A stretch of DNA of 64,000 bases. Source: Paramarasmius palmivorus. Lineage: Eukaryota > Basidiomycota > Agaricomycetes > Agaricales > Marasmiaceae. Where the stretch lies: contig JAYKXP010000009.1 of NCBI GenBank assembly GCA_037176845.1, positions 1 to 64,000 on the forward strand, read 5' to 3'. The position numbers and the translations under genes are program-made. The notes beneath the pieces were generated by a model. It was not told where the DNA came from, made no database searches, and saw nothing but the letters and a program-made list of their open reading frames with translations. Positions 1-12,480 of the stretch are shown here, one piece after another; the first letter of the stretch is position 1, and every line of letters begins with the position of its first letter.

Positions 1-800
1 TATGGTTCACCTTGTAGGGATATACCGGAGAACAAAGCAGCGGTTATGAGGCCATGCAGTAAAAGAGAGGTGATTTTGGTACAGAAATCGAGCACGCCTT
101 CCTTGAGGTACACATCTGTCCATTCTTGCATGGATTCAACAGTCTGAGCATTATCTGATTCTCCGCGTCCTTTTCGCAGATTTATGCAACACCTCATCCC
201 TTTGAACATGACCATATTGAAGACACCACTCGTACCGCCTCGGTGACCAAAACGACTACAGCAGACGCTTTACCGCTCCCGTATCTTTCCGCATGCGGGG
301 CTAACGAGTATGAGAAGAGGCGGAGAAAAAGAATCAAAGAGAATTAAAAAAACCGTCAGAATAAGTTTTCTCCGGTTCTTCCAACTCGACTCGATGTTAG
401 GATCGCTGACGCTGCTCTTCCTAACTACAGAGCTCATTCACCTTGCCGATCCACTTTCCAGGCATGCTACCATCAGCACGACACCCCAAGATACCACAAG
501 TAGTAGCGTCCAGTGTTCTTCCCAAGTCCATCGGCATTCACTTTCGCATTGTTGACCTCGGCCCGTTGGGGTGTTCCAGATATCCACGCCCACATAACAA
601 GATTACGCTCTCTCTCGAAACCTTTTGTACCAAGCTAGATCCATGGCCGAGCTTAGAAGTCCCATCTTATCCCGTGAGACCTGAAACTTTTCGTGCGCCC
701 GAATCGCGTCTGTCGTCTTTCGGGGTCCAACAGGTCCTGCGGGGTTGTAGTGACTAGGAGAGTTGCGAGTATAGGCTAGCGTGTACTTTTAATAGCGTCT
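1..800 (+). repeat. Diverged repeat, copy 1 of a relic gene-like unit
   Basis: This stretch resembles 4,190-4,510 and, more weakly, 8,885-9,170. Shared landmarks are TATGGTTCAxCTTGTAGGGAT near the start, AGCACGCCTTCxTTGAGG, then a splice-like block ending in TTTxxGCAG and AACGACTACAGxAGACG. The pattern of conserved exon-like blocks around an intron-like block suggests degenerate paralogues of a plus-strand gene. No open frame survives across the blocks, so no product is assigned. Confidence 0.5.
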
Positions 801-1099
801 TTTCTTCCGCTTGTCATTGTCGGCACTTTGTGCAATGTCTTGTGGTAAATTGGCACAATAAAAGATTCATGGTATCAGGATTAGCAGCCTTGGTTCGCAC
901 GCTTCTAGTAATAACGGCCGTGATAATGGATACAGAAATGAAAAGAAATAACGGGAATGCATTACGTTTGGCAGTAATGCGCTCATACGATTGTAGTGGC
1001 TTCCTTCGAGTTTTCCGTTTGCCCTGCGCCACCTTCGAAAACACCAGAACTCCTTGCAGTCGAGAGGTCTTCTGCCTCATGCTGTAAGGTGGTCATCCC

Positions 1100-2557
1100 T
1101 CAAAACCCTCGTTGTGCTGTTTGGTTGGTAAAACGAATATCTGAGACAACTTCCTGTAGACTTTCGACATTTTGGCCGAGTTTCGCCCGGACCATGATCA
1201 AAGTCGGCGCAATTCCCTGGTCATGATAAGCCAATTTAGAATTAGAAAACTGTCGAAAACACCAAATCTCTTGCTTACAGCGCTGAGGGCGACTAGGGGG
1301 AACAGGTCAAAAGAAACCCTGTCGAACGGTACAGTGTTGAAGACAATCAGATCTACCATCATCATGCCTGGATAGATCATTCCAGACTCGAGTCTGTAAG
1401 CGGAATCAGTACTTCAATGAGATATCCGATAAAAAGAGTGGCGTATCTCACATTAATCTGGAAATGGACTGAACAGGGCTATTGCTTGTGTAAACACCTT
1501 GAGCGCGGACTTGCCGGTGAATCCACCAAATACGCCCAGCTATATGTGAGATATCGTTAATTAAGGAACATAGTCACATTTAGATACTCGCCAGTCAGTA
1601 GAGTAATGGCAATGTTATTGACAAGATCGGCGATGAGATATCCAGTTTCGAATTTGCTCTCTATCACCAACAGATTTGGAGCGTTCAGACTAGGAGTTAT
1701 CGCAATTGATAGTATAGTATAGGTAGTGAGGCCACAAGCTTGGGACATCCATGTTATCATCCAATAACGCAAGGACTGAAAGGAGGTCGTACTTACTGTT
1801 GATAAGGACTGAGGTGATGGCCAGAGGAATACCTACCAACTTGTTGTAACCCCAGATAAGATAGCACCGGTGAATCTAAATTCAGACAGGAGTCAGCGAC
1901 CATCGATTTAATGTGGTAACACGAACCAGCATCCACTCCGCTACAACACTGGCATCGACAACTTGTGTCAGACAATGGAGCATGCAGTACAAATACACTC
2001 GCTTGAGACAAACGGTCAAAAATCCTCCAGTTGCGCTACAAGGAGGTAAGAACTAGACAACGGATTGTAGAGTGCACTTATTACTAGCTGACACTCTCCC
2101 CAAGGTCTTCCTGGTTCTGATATCGCTCGCCCAGATCGTGATCTTCATCCTTGATAACATCAAAGCCAACGATGGCACCATGGACATAGTAGTAAGTTTC
2201 GTTGACCACCAAGATTGTCGATAACACGAATAAAGCCACGGTTAGGAATAGGTAAAGACTCTTATTGCGCCTTTCACCGGTTTGATCGTGACTAGTACGC
2301 ATCATGTAGATGTATGTCCCAAAGAGTAACACGTAGATACCTAAGAAAGATGGTTAGTATATCCTTCACCAAATAAAGGGCGACTACAACGTACCATAGA
2401 CGAAGTACATAACCTGATATAATGAAATGCACCTTCAGCCCGTGCTGACGGTTATGTTCGTAAGTGATGGCAATATACTCACCGACAGAGTAGAGATCGG
2501 ACAAATAACAATTTGTTGGATAGAAGGGTAGGGCATTGTGGACGACACCACTGTCAT
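1100..2557 (-). CDS. 7TM-A: seven-transmembrane family protein, tail-truncated paralogue
   Basis: Predicted exons (minus strand, high to low): 2483-2557, 2395-2413, 2085-2340, 2003-2035, 1927-1948, 1797-1875, 1592-1738, 1452-1539, 1279-1393, 1100-1216, giving about 316 aa. The exon phases match the other four paralogues. Hydrophobic segments form seven predicted membrane spans, and the family motif (I)HRCYxIWG follows span 3. Oddities: exons 4 and 7 end at GCGAGT, so they need GC-AG introns or are damaged. The donor of exon 3 is displaced by 12 nt while keeping phase. An in-frame TGA at 1,100 removes the C-terminal tail, whose frame continues to 983. The function is unknown; the family looks like an agaricomycete-specific 7TM group. 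It may be a pseudogene. Confidence 0.6.
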
Positions 2558-4189
2558 GAAAAGAGAAGCATCCGAGCGTATTTTATAGCCCTCATAGCTC
2601 GCTATGCTGCTGTTTGTACCCTGCCAGTGGATGTAGCGAAGTTTGCATCTGTATATCATGTTACTCATCAGCTTTGAACCATACGAAAACAGAGACCAGC
2701 TTGAACATACATATATCGGGAAGGCGCGGTTCGCCAAAAATAGAATGTATCGAGCATGTTATACTCCTTGCAACCTTCCGATTAACGATATATCACTGAT
2801 TCAGCTAAATATGGTCGTTTCGGGGTGTCAGAGAAGAATTATCACGACCAGGCCTGGTAGATACAATGACCATCCCGGGTCCGCCTTGCATTATCATGAG
2901 CAGAATCGCCAACTTTTGTGCGATTCAGATCGCAGGTGTGTTCCTTCACGAGGTTGATGTACGAATATCAAATAATCTCTTCCGCCTTTCACAATGTGGT
3001 GAATGAATTGCAGATAAGATACATCTATAGGACAATGTTATCAGCGTGGAGATTCCTATCCAAAAAAAGACCAACATAAACACCGGTGACCGCTTTGCAA
3101 ACTTTTGCGACCCGGACATATGTATTCTGGTCAGATGTAATGCTCCTATTTCAACTCATCCCAACTTCTTTGTCCCTTAGCTTTGATCCTACGGGTATCA
3201 ACGTCCAAGCGAAGTTGCCGCAATGTGCCTATACGGGTTTGGTAGATAAGAGGGAGATATGGACTTTCAAAGTTACTGATGGGACAGAGGAGGCCGCGCA
3301 AGAATTCATGCATTGGTGCGGACTCGTAAGGGCTGCTGAGATGGAATGGGTTTGTCATAACAATCTTCAAGTCCAGCGAGCAGTCCTGTCGACTATGGAG
3401 TTGATGAGCTTTAGCTTATGACAACTTGCGGAAGGGGGAGGGACATACTCTGCATGTTAGATGCACGTCTTTTCTCCCTCAACCTGCTCCATTCGTTATG
3501 CGAAAGCCAACCTCAAAGGAGTCAAAGTCAGAGGAGTCAAAGATGTCTTCAGAACAGCTTGACGACTGGTTTGAAATGCAAGGCGGCGAAAGAAGGTATG
3601 ACCAAGGCTATCTTCCACTTAACACGGCTCTTATTCGTTTCGCACTGGGATTAAGACCCGTACTGACGTTGCTCGATGCTCGTCAGCCGTAAATTGTCTA
3701 GTTTTGCAGCATTCCGTTGACATTGAGGTTCCTGTGTATGGGTTTCGAGTTGGCCTCTATTCAGGGTACCCGGTCGAGATGATGGCAGTCGTGAGGATAG
3801 CTGCGGGATAGTCTTTTTCCGGTTCTTCCACCTGTCTGGTCATCTATAAACACAGGCGACCTCAATTCCCCCTTCTGGTCGCAGTTCTGCTGCCACAGGC
3901 TATATATCGCGATACCAATGTGCACTTTGGGCCCTTTTCACGCGATTTTGGATTCAAATTCAATGTTGGGCTGGCTCGTATCTTTTCGAGCTCTCACCTA
4001 GAAAGCATCGTTTTTTCCTCTTCCTAAACACTACAAATCTAACCCAGTCACGTTCTCCACACTACCCAATTCTCCCGGTTCTTGACGATCCCTCGTCCCA
4101 ACACTTTCAAGCTTATTCTGGTCATTCGATAAACTTTGAACTATTTCTTCGCCGCCAGCAGTCATTTACGAACCCAAACTTCAAAAAAG
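2558..4189. other. Upstream region of 7TM-A, no supportable gene
   Basis: This 1.6-kb stretch separates 7TM-A from the next repeat unit. An open frame at 3,086-3,421 (+) has ordinary amino-acid composition, but no recognised motif and no matching splice partners, so it is not called. A block near 3,810 (TTTTTCCGGTTCTTCCACC) resembles 367-384, pointing to old duplication. Confidence 0.4.
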
Positions 4190-5330
4190 TATGGTTCATC
4201 TTGTTGTAGGGATGCGCCGGAGAATAGAGAAGCGATTGTGGCATAGGGGTTGAGCACGCCTTCGTTGAGGCTCAGGTATAAATCAATCCTTTCTCACCTG
4301 GATTCGACAGCATTATCTGATTCTTCGTGTCTTTTTTGCAGGATTATGGAACATCTCACCCATTTTGAACACGACCATGTTGAAGACGCTACATTCTCCT
4401 CAGTCGTCTCCAGCGCCTTGTTGCCCAAAACGACTACAGTAGACGGTTCACGACTCCCGTAACCCTTTCCACTCGAGCTTCTCGGGTCCAGAAAACAGTC
4501 ACCAAACATCTCTCACCCAATCACTGTTCCCATTGCGCATCGTCAAACCTGAACCGAAACCACCACGATCTCAAGGCATTCATCGCGTCCTTGTTCTTTA
4601 GGACGGTGCGAATGTTGGGGCGCCTTGGACGTCGTTAAGCTCTCTAGTGTCCCCTTGGCGACACTGGCATCCATGAATCCTCTCGTTCTCACAGGAACAT
4701 CGTCATCGTTGACTCTTGACGTCCGCAGTCCGGATATGTGGCTTGACAAGTATGGAAACCGAGAATACCAACCGGGTTTGATGCACCACAATTCAAACAT
4801 GTACGCCGTCTTTCCTTCTTACCGTCCCTCTCTTCTATTTTACCGATCTGCATTCAGTAGATCTTCACTTCATATGTCGGATGCTTTGGGCGCAGACCAC
4901 CAGTTTCCCAGTTACATAAGGACTTGCAATACACATCCATCATGCCTCAGGAGCAGCTGCCGCTACATTCTCATAATCGCATGTATATTTACACGCTAGG
5001 ATACCTAATTCAACGAACAATGCATACTATGCGATGTACCGGCGCCGAGACTACCAGCCATATCTCGTTCCCCTAGCACCGTCCTAACCTGGACGTCTTG
5101 GTTCCAAATACGGAAAAGTCTTCCATAGACCCACACGCGGCACGTGTTGAGACTTTGAGGCGCTCGCCGACGCGTACGGAAATCGAGGCATAGGAAGCGG
5201 GGTAGTCAAGGTAATGTAAATCTTGTACTCTTCTGTTGCGATAGCGTGGCTCATGACTATCTCTTCAGGTTCCAAAATGTCCATGCTAGTCCCTACCTAA
5301 TACATCATTGATTACTCATCGCTTTGAGAA
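4190..5330 (+). repeat. Diverged repeat, copy 2 of the relic unit
   Basis: It matches 1-270 at several blocks: the opening TATGGTTCA, the GAGCACGCCTTCxTTGAGG block, the CATTATCTGATTCT block and CCAAAACGACTACAGTAGAC. The last part (about 5,180-5,330) is shared with 14,250-14,370 and 21,160-21,310, which lie at the same distance downstream of 7TM-C and 7TM-D. This shows that the duplicated unit extends well past the 7TM gene. No intact reading frame was seen. Confidence 0.5.
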
Positions 5331-5581
5331 ACCTATGAGACGCTGGTCCTTTTCAGCATCCGACAATTCAACAGAACCCAAGAACCTGTGCGTTGGCGCT
5401 CGATCCTTTCAGGGATTCACAGGTTCACTATCTTTTTTCACTCGTAGTCTCGCGAAAGGAACTAGAACGTCGTGCGTTTAAGAAAGATGGTCGTAACAAA
5501 TACATTCAGAATCAGTGAGCAGAATCAGTAAGGAAAAGAAAAGGAATGTCGGGAGTGCATCACGGCTTGCGGCGCACTTCT

Positions 5582-7170
5582 TTACCCAATTGCAGAGGTC
5601 TCCTTCGAATTGGCATTTCCCGCTTGCCCTTCGCCACTTTCGAAAATGCCAGAGTCTCTTGTAACCGAAAGGACTTGCGCCTGAGTTTGGATGGTGGTCG
5701 CTCCCCCTAGCCCTCGCCGTGCTGGTTGGCTATTGAAGTGTATGTCAGAGACAGCTTCTTGCACGCTTTCGACGTTCAGCCCAAGCTTTGCTCGGACCAT
5801 GATCAGAGTGGGAGCGATTCCCTGAGAGAAAGTCAGGTCAGAGCATTGGAATGAGGTAATCAATTTCCCTTACAGCGCTGAGGGCAACGAGGGGGAAAAC
5901 GTCGAAAGCGTACTCGTCGGGATGCATAGTGTTCAAAAGAATCAGATCCAATATGATCGTGGCTGGATAGATCATTCCGGACTCAAGTCTGACAAGAAGG
6001 GTGAGGCCGGTGAGGGATCCAGTCAAAAAGGTAGGCCAACTCACATTGACCTGGAAATAGACTGAACAAGCTTGTCGCTTGTGTAGTGAGCATGTACTTG
6101 TCGGTGAATCCACCAAATACGTCCAGCTATATATCCCATATGAGATGCTGGCAATCGATACAATAGCATCTCTTGGAAAACTCACCTGTCAGTAGAGTGA
6201 TAACGACGTTGTTGACAAGACTAGAGATAACATATGCGTTTTCCAACCTTTCCTCGATTGCCAACAGATTGACAGCGTTCGGATCGCGTGCAAAATTGGT
6301 TAACCCGATTGATAGTATAGTATAGGTAGCAAGGCCACAAGCTTTGGACCTCCGTGTCACCATAAAATAGCGCAGGACTCAAAGAAGCTCGCACCATTGA
6401 TAAGGACTGAGGTGATGATCAGAGGAACAGCCACCAATTTGTTGGACCCCCAGATGACATAGCACCTATGGATCTGAAATCCAGATAGAAATCAGCGTTT
6501 ATTGACCAAATGGAATGGCACGAACCAGCATCCATTCCGCCGCGATACTGGCATCAACAAACTGTGTGTCAGGAAACACAGAACATGGAGTGAAAAAAGC
6601 ATTTACTTGAGGAAAATGCTGATAAATGTCTCGGTTGAGCTAGGAGCGTGCACGACAAAAATCAGTGCCACTGCAAGACGAGGCAGGCTCGATGCAAGTC
6701 TTACTCGCCAAATCTCCTCTCGAAGTCGTCAAAGGTCTGGTATCGTGCGAATAGGTCGTAATCTCCGTCCTTGACAACATTGAAGCGAACGATGGAAGCA
6801 TGTGCCGCCCAGATGGTATAGTTGACCACGAAGATTGTCGATAACACAAACAAGACCACAGCAAGGATGAGGTAGAGGTTCTTATTGCGCCTGTCATAAG
6901 TTTGATTGCGACTACGTGTCATGTAGAGATATGTCCCAAAGAGCAGGACATAGATGCCTAATGAGATTCAGCTTTTCATATCCTCAACTAAAATGGCGAC
7001 TGTAACGTAGTACCGTAGGTGAAGTACATGGCCTGATAAAATACAATTTAGCCCACACTGACGGTCGCAATGGTACGTAGTATACTCACCGACAGAGCAG
7101 AAGCTGGACGAATAACAGTCTGTAGAGCAGAAAGGGAGGCGAGGTAGTTGTCAGGAACTGTAGACGACAT
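5582..7170 (-). CDS. 7TM-B: seven-transmembrane family protein, intact
   Basis: Ten exons (high to low): 7090-7170, 7014-7032, 6705-6957, 6607-6639, 6526-6547, 6395-6473, 6186-6341, 6045-6126, 5874-5988, 5582-5821. They sum to 1,080 nt and 359 aa, with every intron GT-AG and every phase consistent. The start MSSTVPDNYL aligns with the starts of C, D and E. Seven hydrophobic spans are predicted: one built across exons 1-3, one in exon 3, one across exons 4-6, and four more up to residue 300. A polar tail of about 60 aa follows and begins with MVRAKLG. The topology is GPCR-like, but I recognise no named family and no ligand or partner can be inferred. The gene shares about 0.6 kb of upstream sequence with 7TM-C. 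Confidence 0.82.
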
Positions 7171-8884
7171 CGTTGTGATGAAAAAGGAAGCGTCCGAGCG
7201 CATTTTATACTTCGCCAATGCTGTTACCTAGATGCAACTAGGTTTGGGTCTGTATATCATGTTCATCAGCCTTACTCCACAACAGACGAACGGATGGTTT
7301 TGCCTTACTACTAGAAACCGCGGAAATTTCCGAAAAATGTAGGTGGGCACGATGTGATGCCTGCAACATGATGGAAAAGAAAGAACAGATCTTTCGAACG
7401 CCGAACATCTACTAGTACTGGGAAGCCAGGCGTCAGCCCAATTTGCTGTAAATGGAAGCATTATCAAGTGTCGCTAGAACGATTCGCCTTAAGAAAAAAG
7501 GAGTCAATAGGACGTACCTCTAAGTTGCAACCTTCCGATGCATGACATGTCACTCATTCCATCAAACATCGTCTTTTCCAAGTACCACAGAAGGTAAGAC
7601 CTCCTGGGAAATTGGCATAACGCTGGTGGTACCATCGTATACGACGATCTTGTTGCGAAGAGGGCACTGTAATCGTCATTGCAAAGTTCTGGGCTGTTCG
7701 TATCACAGCAGCGTCTGTTGATGAGGATATGTTCGAGATATTGATGCGCAAAGGAATACTACGCACCGACATAGTATTGTGATGAACGACTCCATAGAGA
7801 TATTGGCGTACCTGAGCTATGAGACCAGTTCAATAGCTTCGCGACAAGAGTGGGGGCAACTGGTTTCCAACCAGTTTCCTTCGTACCATGGTATTTGCCG
7901 CGAGGATATCGAGGATACGATCCAGCAGTCGGCCGAAACTGCCGATCGACCTGTACTGTGTACAGGCATCAATCCTTGAGTCACCTTGACCCGTTGGACA
8001 GTTGTGGGATACAATACAGAGATGAGGAGCGTATTCCCCGATGGCCCTGAAAACCTACCCACAATCACAATTGGAGCCCAAACATATTATTGAATACTGA
8101 TAGGTTAGAACCATTTGAGTAACGAGTAGTTCCAAATTTTAAGACCTCCGTTGACGACGTTTCCCTGTTGCTGCCGTTTCCACATAGAGGTTGTATGTTA
8201 GGCATTTGGGCAAGCAAGTCGATGATACAGAACCCACAAATTACTAGATCTAGAGCTGCTGTCGTCTCTTTGTTATCTCTTGGGTGCTCGCTCCATCACG
8301 CAAGGTTACCAGCAGGGGGTCTCTCGATTCTCTAGGATCTTCAAAACTAGAAAGGTCATGCTGAGCCTAGCAAAGCTCTGAGCCAAACATTCGTCTGGTG
8401 AACCTAGGTCGGTGATGGTCCTGCAACAGGGGATCCCAGAAGACGAACTGAGATGAAAATTTCCTGTGAGCAACATAGTTTTGACGGTGAAACAGAATAA
8501 CATACCTTTGGAACGCCATGTCCAGGTCACTCTGGAGTCTGAATATAAACACGCGTCCCGATTTCTTCAATGTGATGGTGGTTGTGAGGAAGCCGCGGAA
8601 CCGGTTCCCAATTCGGCTTCTTTCCGGTGTTCCCCTTTCCAAACTACACAGCCAACCTCCAAATCATCCAATGTGCTCTCTTCGCTCTCTTTTGTCCCGA
8701 ACGAAGAATTAGGACCCCATCTGCCGCCCATTTTTACCTGCCCATCTCACAAGCAATAATCCACGACCCCAAATTCCGGATTAGTATGCTCGATGTTTTC
8801 GTCAGGAATCGGAGGATAGAGTAGCGGTTAGGGTCTATGGGGTCAAAGAAATGGCACGGGGGTATTGAAATTGAGCATGTCATC
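7171..8884. other. Upstream region of 7TM-B; duplicated in part
   Basis: Blocks at about 7,360-7,400 and 7,640-7,730 (for example CTTGTTGCGAAGAGG) recur at about 16,250 and 16,450-16,545 upstream of 7TM-C. Promoter-proximal sequence was therefore duplicated with the gene. At 8,578-8,612 there is an inverse copy of the dispersed CCGCGGCTTCCTCAC motif. Short open frames here overlap one another on both strands and are not called. Confidence 0.4.
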
Positions 8885-9960
8885 AACCAGGTTCAACGAA
8901 GTTAGGCACGCTACTTGGGTGGAGGAGTCGTGAAAGAGCACGATGCATCCCCAAAGCACCCGATTGTATTTCGTCGAGGTATACAGGTAGAGATTCATTC
9001 TCATACAGACTCGACAGTCTTATCTGATTCTCCGTGTCCAGATTTATGCGACGCCTCACTCGACTCCGACATTGCCATATCGGAATCTTCTCTTGAACGC
9101 GCTGGGAGGACACTCCTCGTTCGTCCCTTCCCAAAAACGACCGCAACAGAACCTACACTGTCCCGGCAGAGTCTTTCGACTCATTTCCACTCCGAGGTCC
9201 AGAACACGGGCGTCGACCCTGTTCCTGTAGCATTGCGCCTGGCCACAGAATCATTCAGCCCTTCTCTCCACTCTAAAGACGCCCCGGGAGACATTATCAT
9301 TCGTGAATCATCCTCGTAACCCTATCCACTCGTTTCATCCTCCGAGTCAAAGCCTTGTCCGTCTGGCCGATAACTCGTGTACGGTGTGGGTTGGGTTAGG
9401 CATGGAACCGATGAAAGGGCTTTTCGAGGCATGAGATGGATGGAGAGCACTCGACACAGAGCCCATGTAAGTTTCCTTTGCTTGGCCCTACCTGCGCGTA
9501 TGTACTCACGCTATTCTTCTGAAAGGTGCTCTCCGTCACGCGCAAGATCATCGCAGGGTGCGTGAGAGAGAGATATCACTTCTTTGTCTCGATGTATCCC
9601 GTCATTGATTCATCACTGGCAAGTACGTGTCATCGACTCTCTTGATATTCCAATATTCAATTTCAGATCACAGGTGTCCGTATACAGATTTGGCCTCATA
9701 TGAGCTCGCCAACAGTGGAGCGATCCGTCTTATCACAGGTACAGTTTGTTGATTCCTTGGGTGTCACAGCATTCGGATTTCTTGTACAGACACTAACAAT
9801 CGACGCGTAGCATCGGTATTATCCTGGTCGCGCGAGGTAGGGCATTGGGAGACTGGAGTGTTGGATTTGGGAACGTAATGCGAAGATATGCCCCACTACG
9901 AGTCTCGCTACAGAGAAGAGCACGCAACCGATTACTATTACTTGGCAAGACTCGTTACTG
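8885..9960 (+). repeat. Diverged repeat, copy 3 of the relic unit
   Basis: The block GTGGAGGAGTCGTGAAAGAG followed by CGATGCATCCCC is repeated at about 12,806-12,855. The stretch GATTCATTCTCATACAGACTC with TTATCTGATTCTCCGTGTCC matches copies 1 and 2. Farther on, GTACGTGTCAT...CAATATTCAATTTCAG (about 9,623-9,668) resembles 13,456-13,510. The alternation of exon-like and intron-like blocks suggests remnants of a spliced gene. A 134-codon frame at 8,915-9,319 is open but lacks any recognised motif. Confidence 0.45.
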
Positions 9961-10052
9961 TAGAGTAAAAGAGTGTAAAACAAGCAACGCAGAAATGCAA
10001 ACGTCCATTAGGGTATCATCATCTACAAGGGTATCATATATATCAGAATCAG

Positions 10053-11618
10053 TTAGAAGAAGCAGCGTCCATAATCATCCACAACCAAGTCAAATGCAAT
10101 TCTTTCCACAACTTCATCCGTTCCCATTCCCATCTCCAAATCCAATCCTACATCTTCATCCAAGTTCTCCCTGTTCTCCTTCATGAATCTTCTCGGCGGT
10201 GTTGGCGGTGTAAATCTGATAGTGGGTACCGTGACCGGCTTGCAAGGTTCAGAAGGGGTCGCGAGGGTTTTTGAGAAGAACCGACGCTTGCTGGTGGTAC
10301 CCGAATGCTTCTTGACGTTTTCCTTATCAGTCTTCGATTCCGTTCGGCGGCTCTGCTGTGCTTTGTTGCGCTTTTCGACGATATTACGAAGCATAGACGA
10401 CATCGACTGTGATGGGCGCTTTGGTCGAGATAGGTGAGGACGCCTGGAGTAGTACGTCTCATCATCCTCAGAGTCTGACTCGAAGACGCTTTTCAGCGTC
10501 TCCTCAGACTCGCATTCTTCAATGTGTTCTTCGACGGCAAATGGTAACGAGATGGCGGGCGATGGGGAAAGATACCGTGATGTTCGTGATTGCTTGTGCT
10601 GGGTATCGTCGTTGATTCGCTCCTCGCTGTCCAATCTGGAGGCGTCTGTTTGGATCTCGGTGGACAGAGTGGAACCATAACGGAAAGACAACGAGAGTGT
10701 AGGTTCGTCCTTGTTATGCTGGGCGAGCTCATGCAGCAGTTTATGTGCAAAGGTTATAGACGTGTCCTCGTTGGCCTCGATGACGACGGATGGTTCAACG
10801 TCATCGCCGTCAAATTCTTCAGCGCATTCAGCAGCCAGATCCATAAAGGAAGGCGAGGCTACGAGGCTCAGCTCGGACGGTTGTTGATAGATATCTTCTT
10901 CGATTCGTGGTGATGGAGGAGTGACCATAATGTCGGGGATGACGGGTGTCTTGTACATAGTGTCGAATATAAATGGATCTTCTTCAAAAGTGTCGAGTGG
11001 TGTATAACGGAAAGGTGCAGGTGACGCGAACTCTGAGATGAGATCGCATAGCGTGGCAGCCCAAAATTCAAACGAGGAAGATGGGACGAGGCCAGGCTCT
11101 GAGAATGATGATGATGCCTTTGGGCTACGATCGATGCCGGTGAATCCGTCGATGAGATCGCATAGGGAGGAGGCCCAAGCTTCGAATGACGAGGAAGCGA
11201 TGAGATTGGATTCTGAGAGCTGGACTGCCTTGGGAGGCTGCTCGATGAATAACGATTCGGGCCTCGCCAGCCGCATGCCTTCTGACCCAGTGTTGGGGTC
11301 GACGCCGGCGCGCACGCGAATGAGGTGGCCAAGGGTGTCTCGTAGAGCCATTTGGTGTCCATCGAATCCTAAACGACCAACAACAGGCACGAGTCGAGTT
11401 TGAAGTTGGGTTATAGCGGCCTGGGGAGCAAAATGTTAGTTCAACCTGACCCCTATATTCTGAGACAACGACGAGCGACTCACCTCAACATCAACAGGGC
11501 GGGAAGCAGCCATCGAGGTCCTCATTCTGAATAGAGCTAAGCCAGAGAGTGCGAAAAAGGCAACCGAGGCGAGGACGACGAGGAAAACGGGGGAGACGGC
11601 GAAAGCGAAAGGGGCCAT
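10053..11618 (-). CDS. Hypothetical single-pass membrane protein with acidic, repeat-bearing tail
   Basis: Two exons, 11484-11618 and 10053-11420, joined by a GT-AG intron in phase 0, give about 500 aa. The start MAPFAFAVSP opens a hydrophobic segment (residues 3-29) followed by RMR, consistent with an N-terminal anchor or signal-anchor. Residues of roughly 100-215 contain three related blocks (SSFEAWASSLCDLIDGF, SSFEFWAATLCDLISEF, SFMDLAAECAEEF), an internal repeat. The rest is Ser/Glu-rich, ending with a basic stretch (KRRFFSK), PTPPRRF and an acidic end. I do not recognise the family. Antisense frames here are shadows. The long exon could hide one more small intron. Confidence 0.62.
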
Positions 11619-11649
11619 TTTGCTGAGATTGGTGGTGGTGCTTAATCAA

Positions 11650-12480
11650 GAAGTGAATACAGGGCAAGAATGGAAAGCATGGTTTATATACCTCTCGATC
11701 GTGTTGGGCTTTATTTGTCTAGGAATGCAGAAAATGGGCAACCAAAGCTGGGGTCATCGAGATCTTACTTGTTTAATTGAATGAATTAATATAAAATACA
11801 AATTACCTTACCTGGATACTGGGGCGGGGGGGCGACACTTGTCCAAGAACTGTGATCGGGGTGTCTCCGTCTCTCAGATATCGGAAAGCCTCTAGACGCG
11901 TGTAGATGTCGAAGGAATGGGCATCAGATCGTCGGTGTACAATGGTAGCGTGCTTGACACGATGCAAGAACACCTTGGGTCCGACGAGAGTCCCTAGGAT
12001 CTCTTCGCAAACTGTGTCGCATCCTGTGAACGAAGCGTGTCGAAATCTAACCTAACAGGAGATTCAGTAACAAGCTTACAAAGTAGAGAATCTCATACCG
12101 TTGCAAACCGATTGCAGTGTCCCTTTTCGGTGCACCGTGTTAAGGATGGATATTGTCCACTGAGCGCTGAGCATCCAATCGAAACTGTGAATCCAGCAGT
12201 TGGCAACTTGTATATCTTGTACAAAAGCTGAAAGATAAAAACAGGTTAGAAGAGGACTTGGTAGCATAAGAACGGCCAAATAAACGGTCACTGTTTCGTT
12301 TCTTCCTCTTTTGCTCGCGATTCAAGCTCTCCGATCATTGCAATAGTGTTGCTGGTGAAAGAACGCGACATCCAGGTCTCTATGGCTGCAATCACGCGTT
12401 CCTTCCTATTCATTCGATGAGCTGAAAGACTTGAGAGGATGTGAAACGAGCTCGAGCGTAGTCCTGATATTTGTGATGGC
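11650..12480. other. Intergenic, no gene seen
   Basis: This is the 5' side of the 10-11.6 kb gene. It includes an A/T-rich stretch at about 11,770-11,810. Short frames on both strands carry no recognised motif and no supportable splice structure. Confidence 0.4.

Noticed and set aside
10181..11403. Several plus-strand open frames of 70-120 codons and a second minus-strand frame of 164 codons
   Set aside because: They overlap the 445-codon minus-strand exon, which has biased composition; they are antisense or shifted shadows without motifs.
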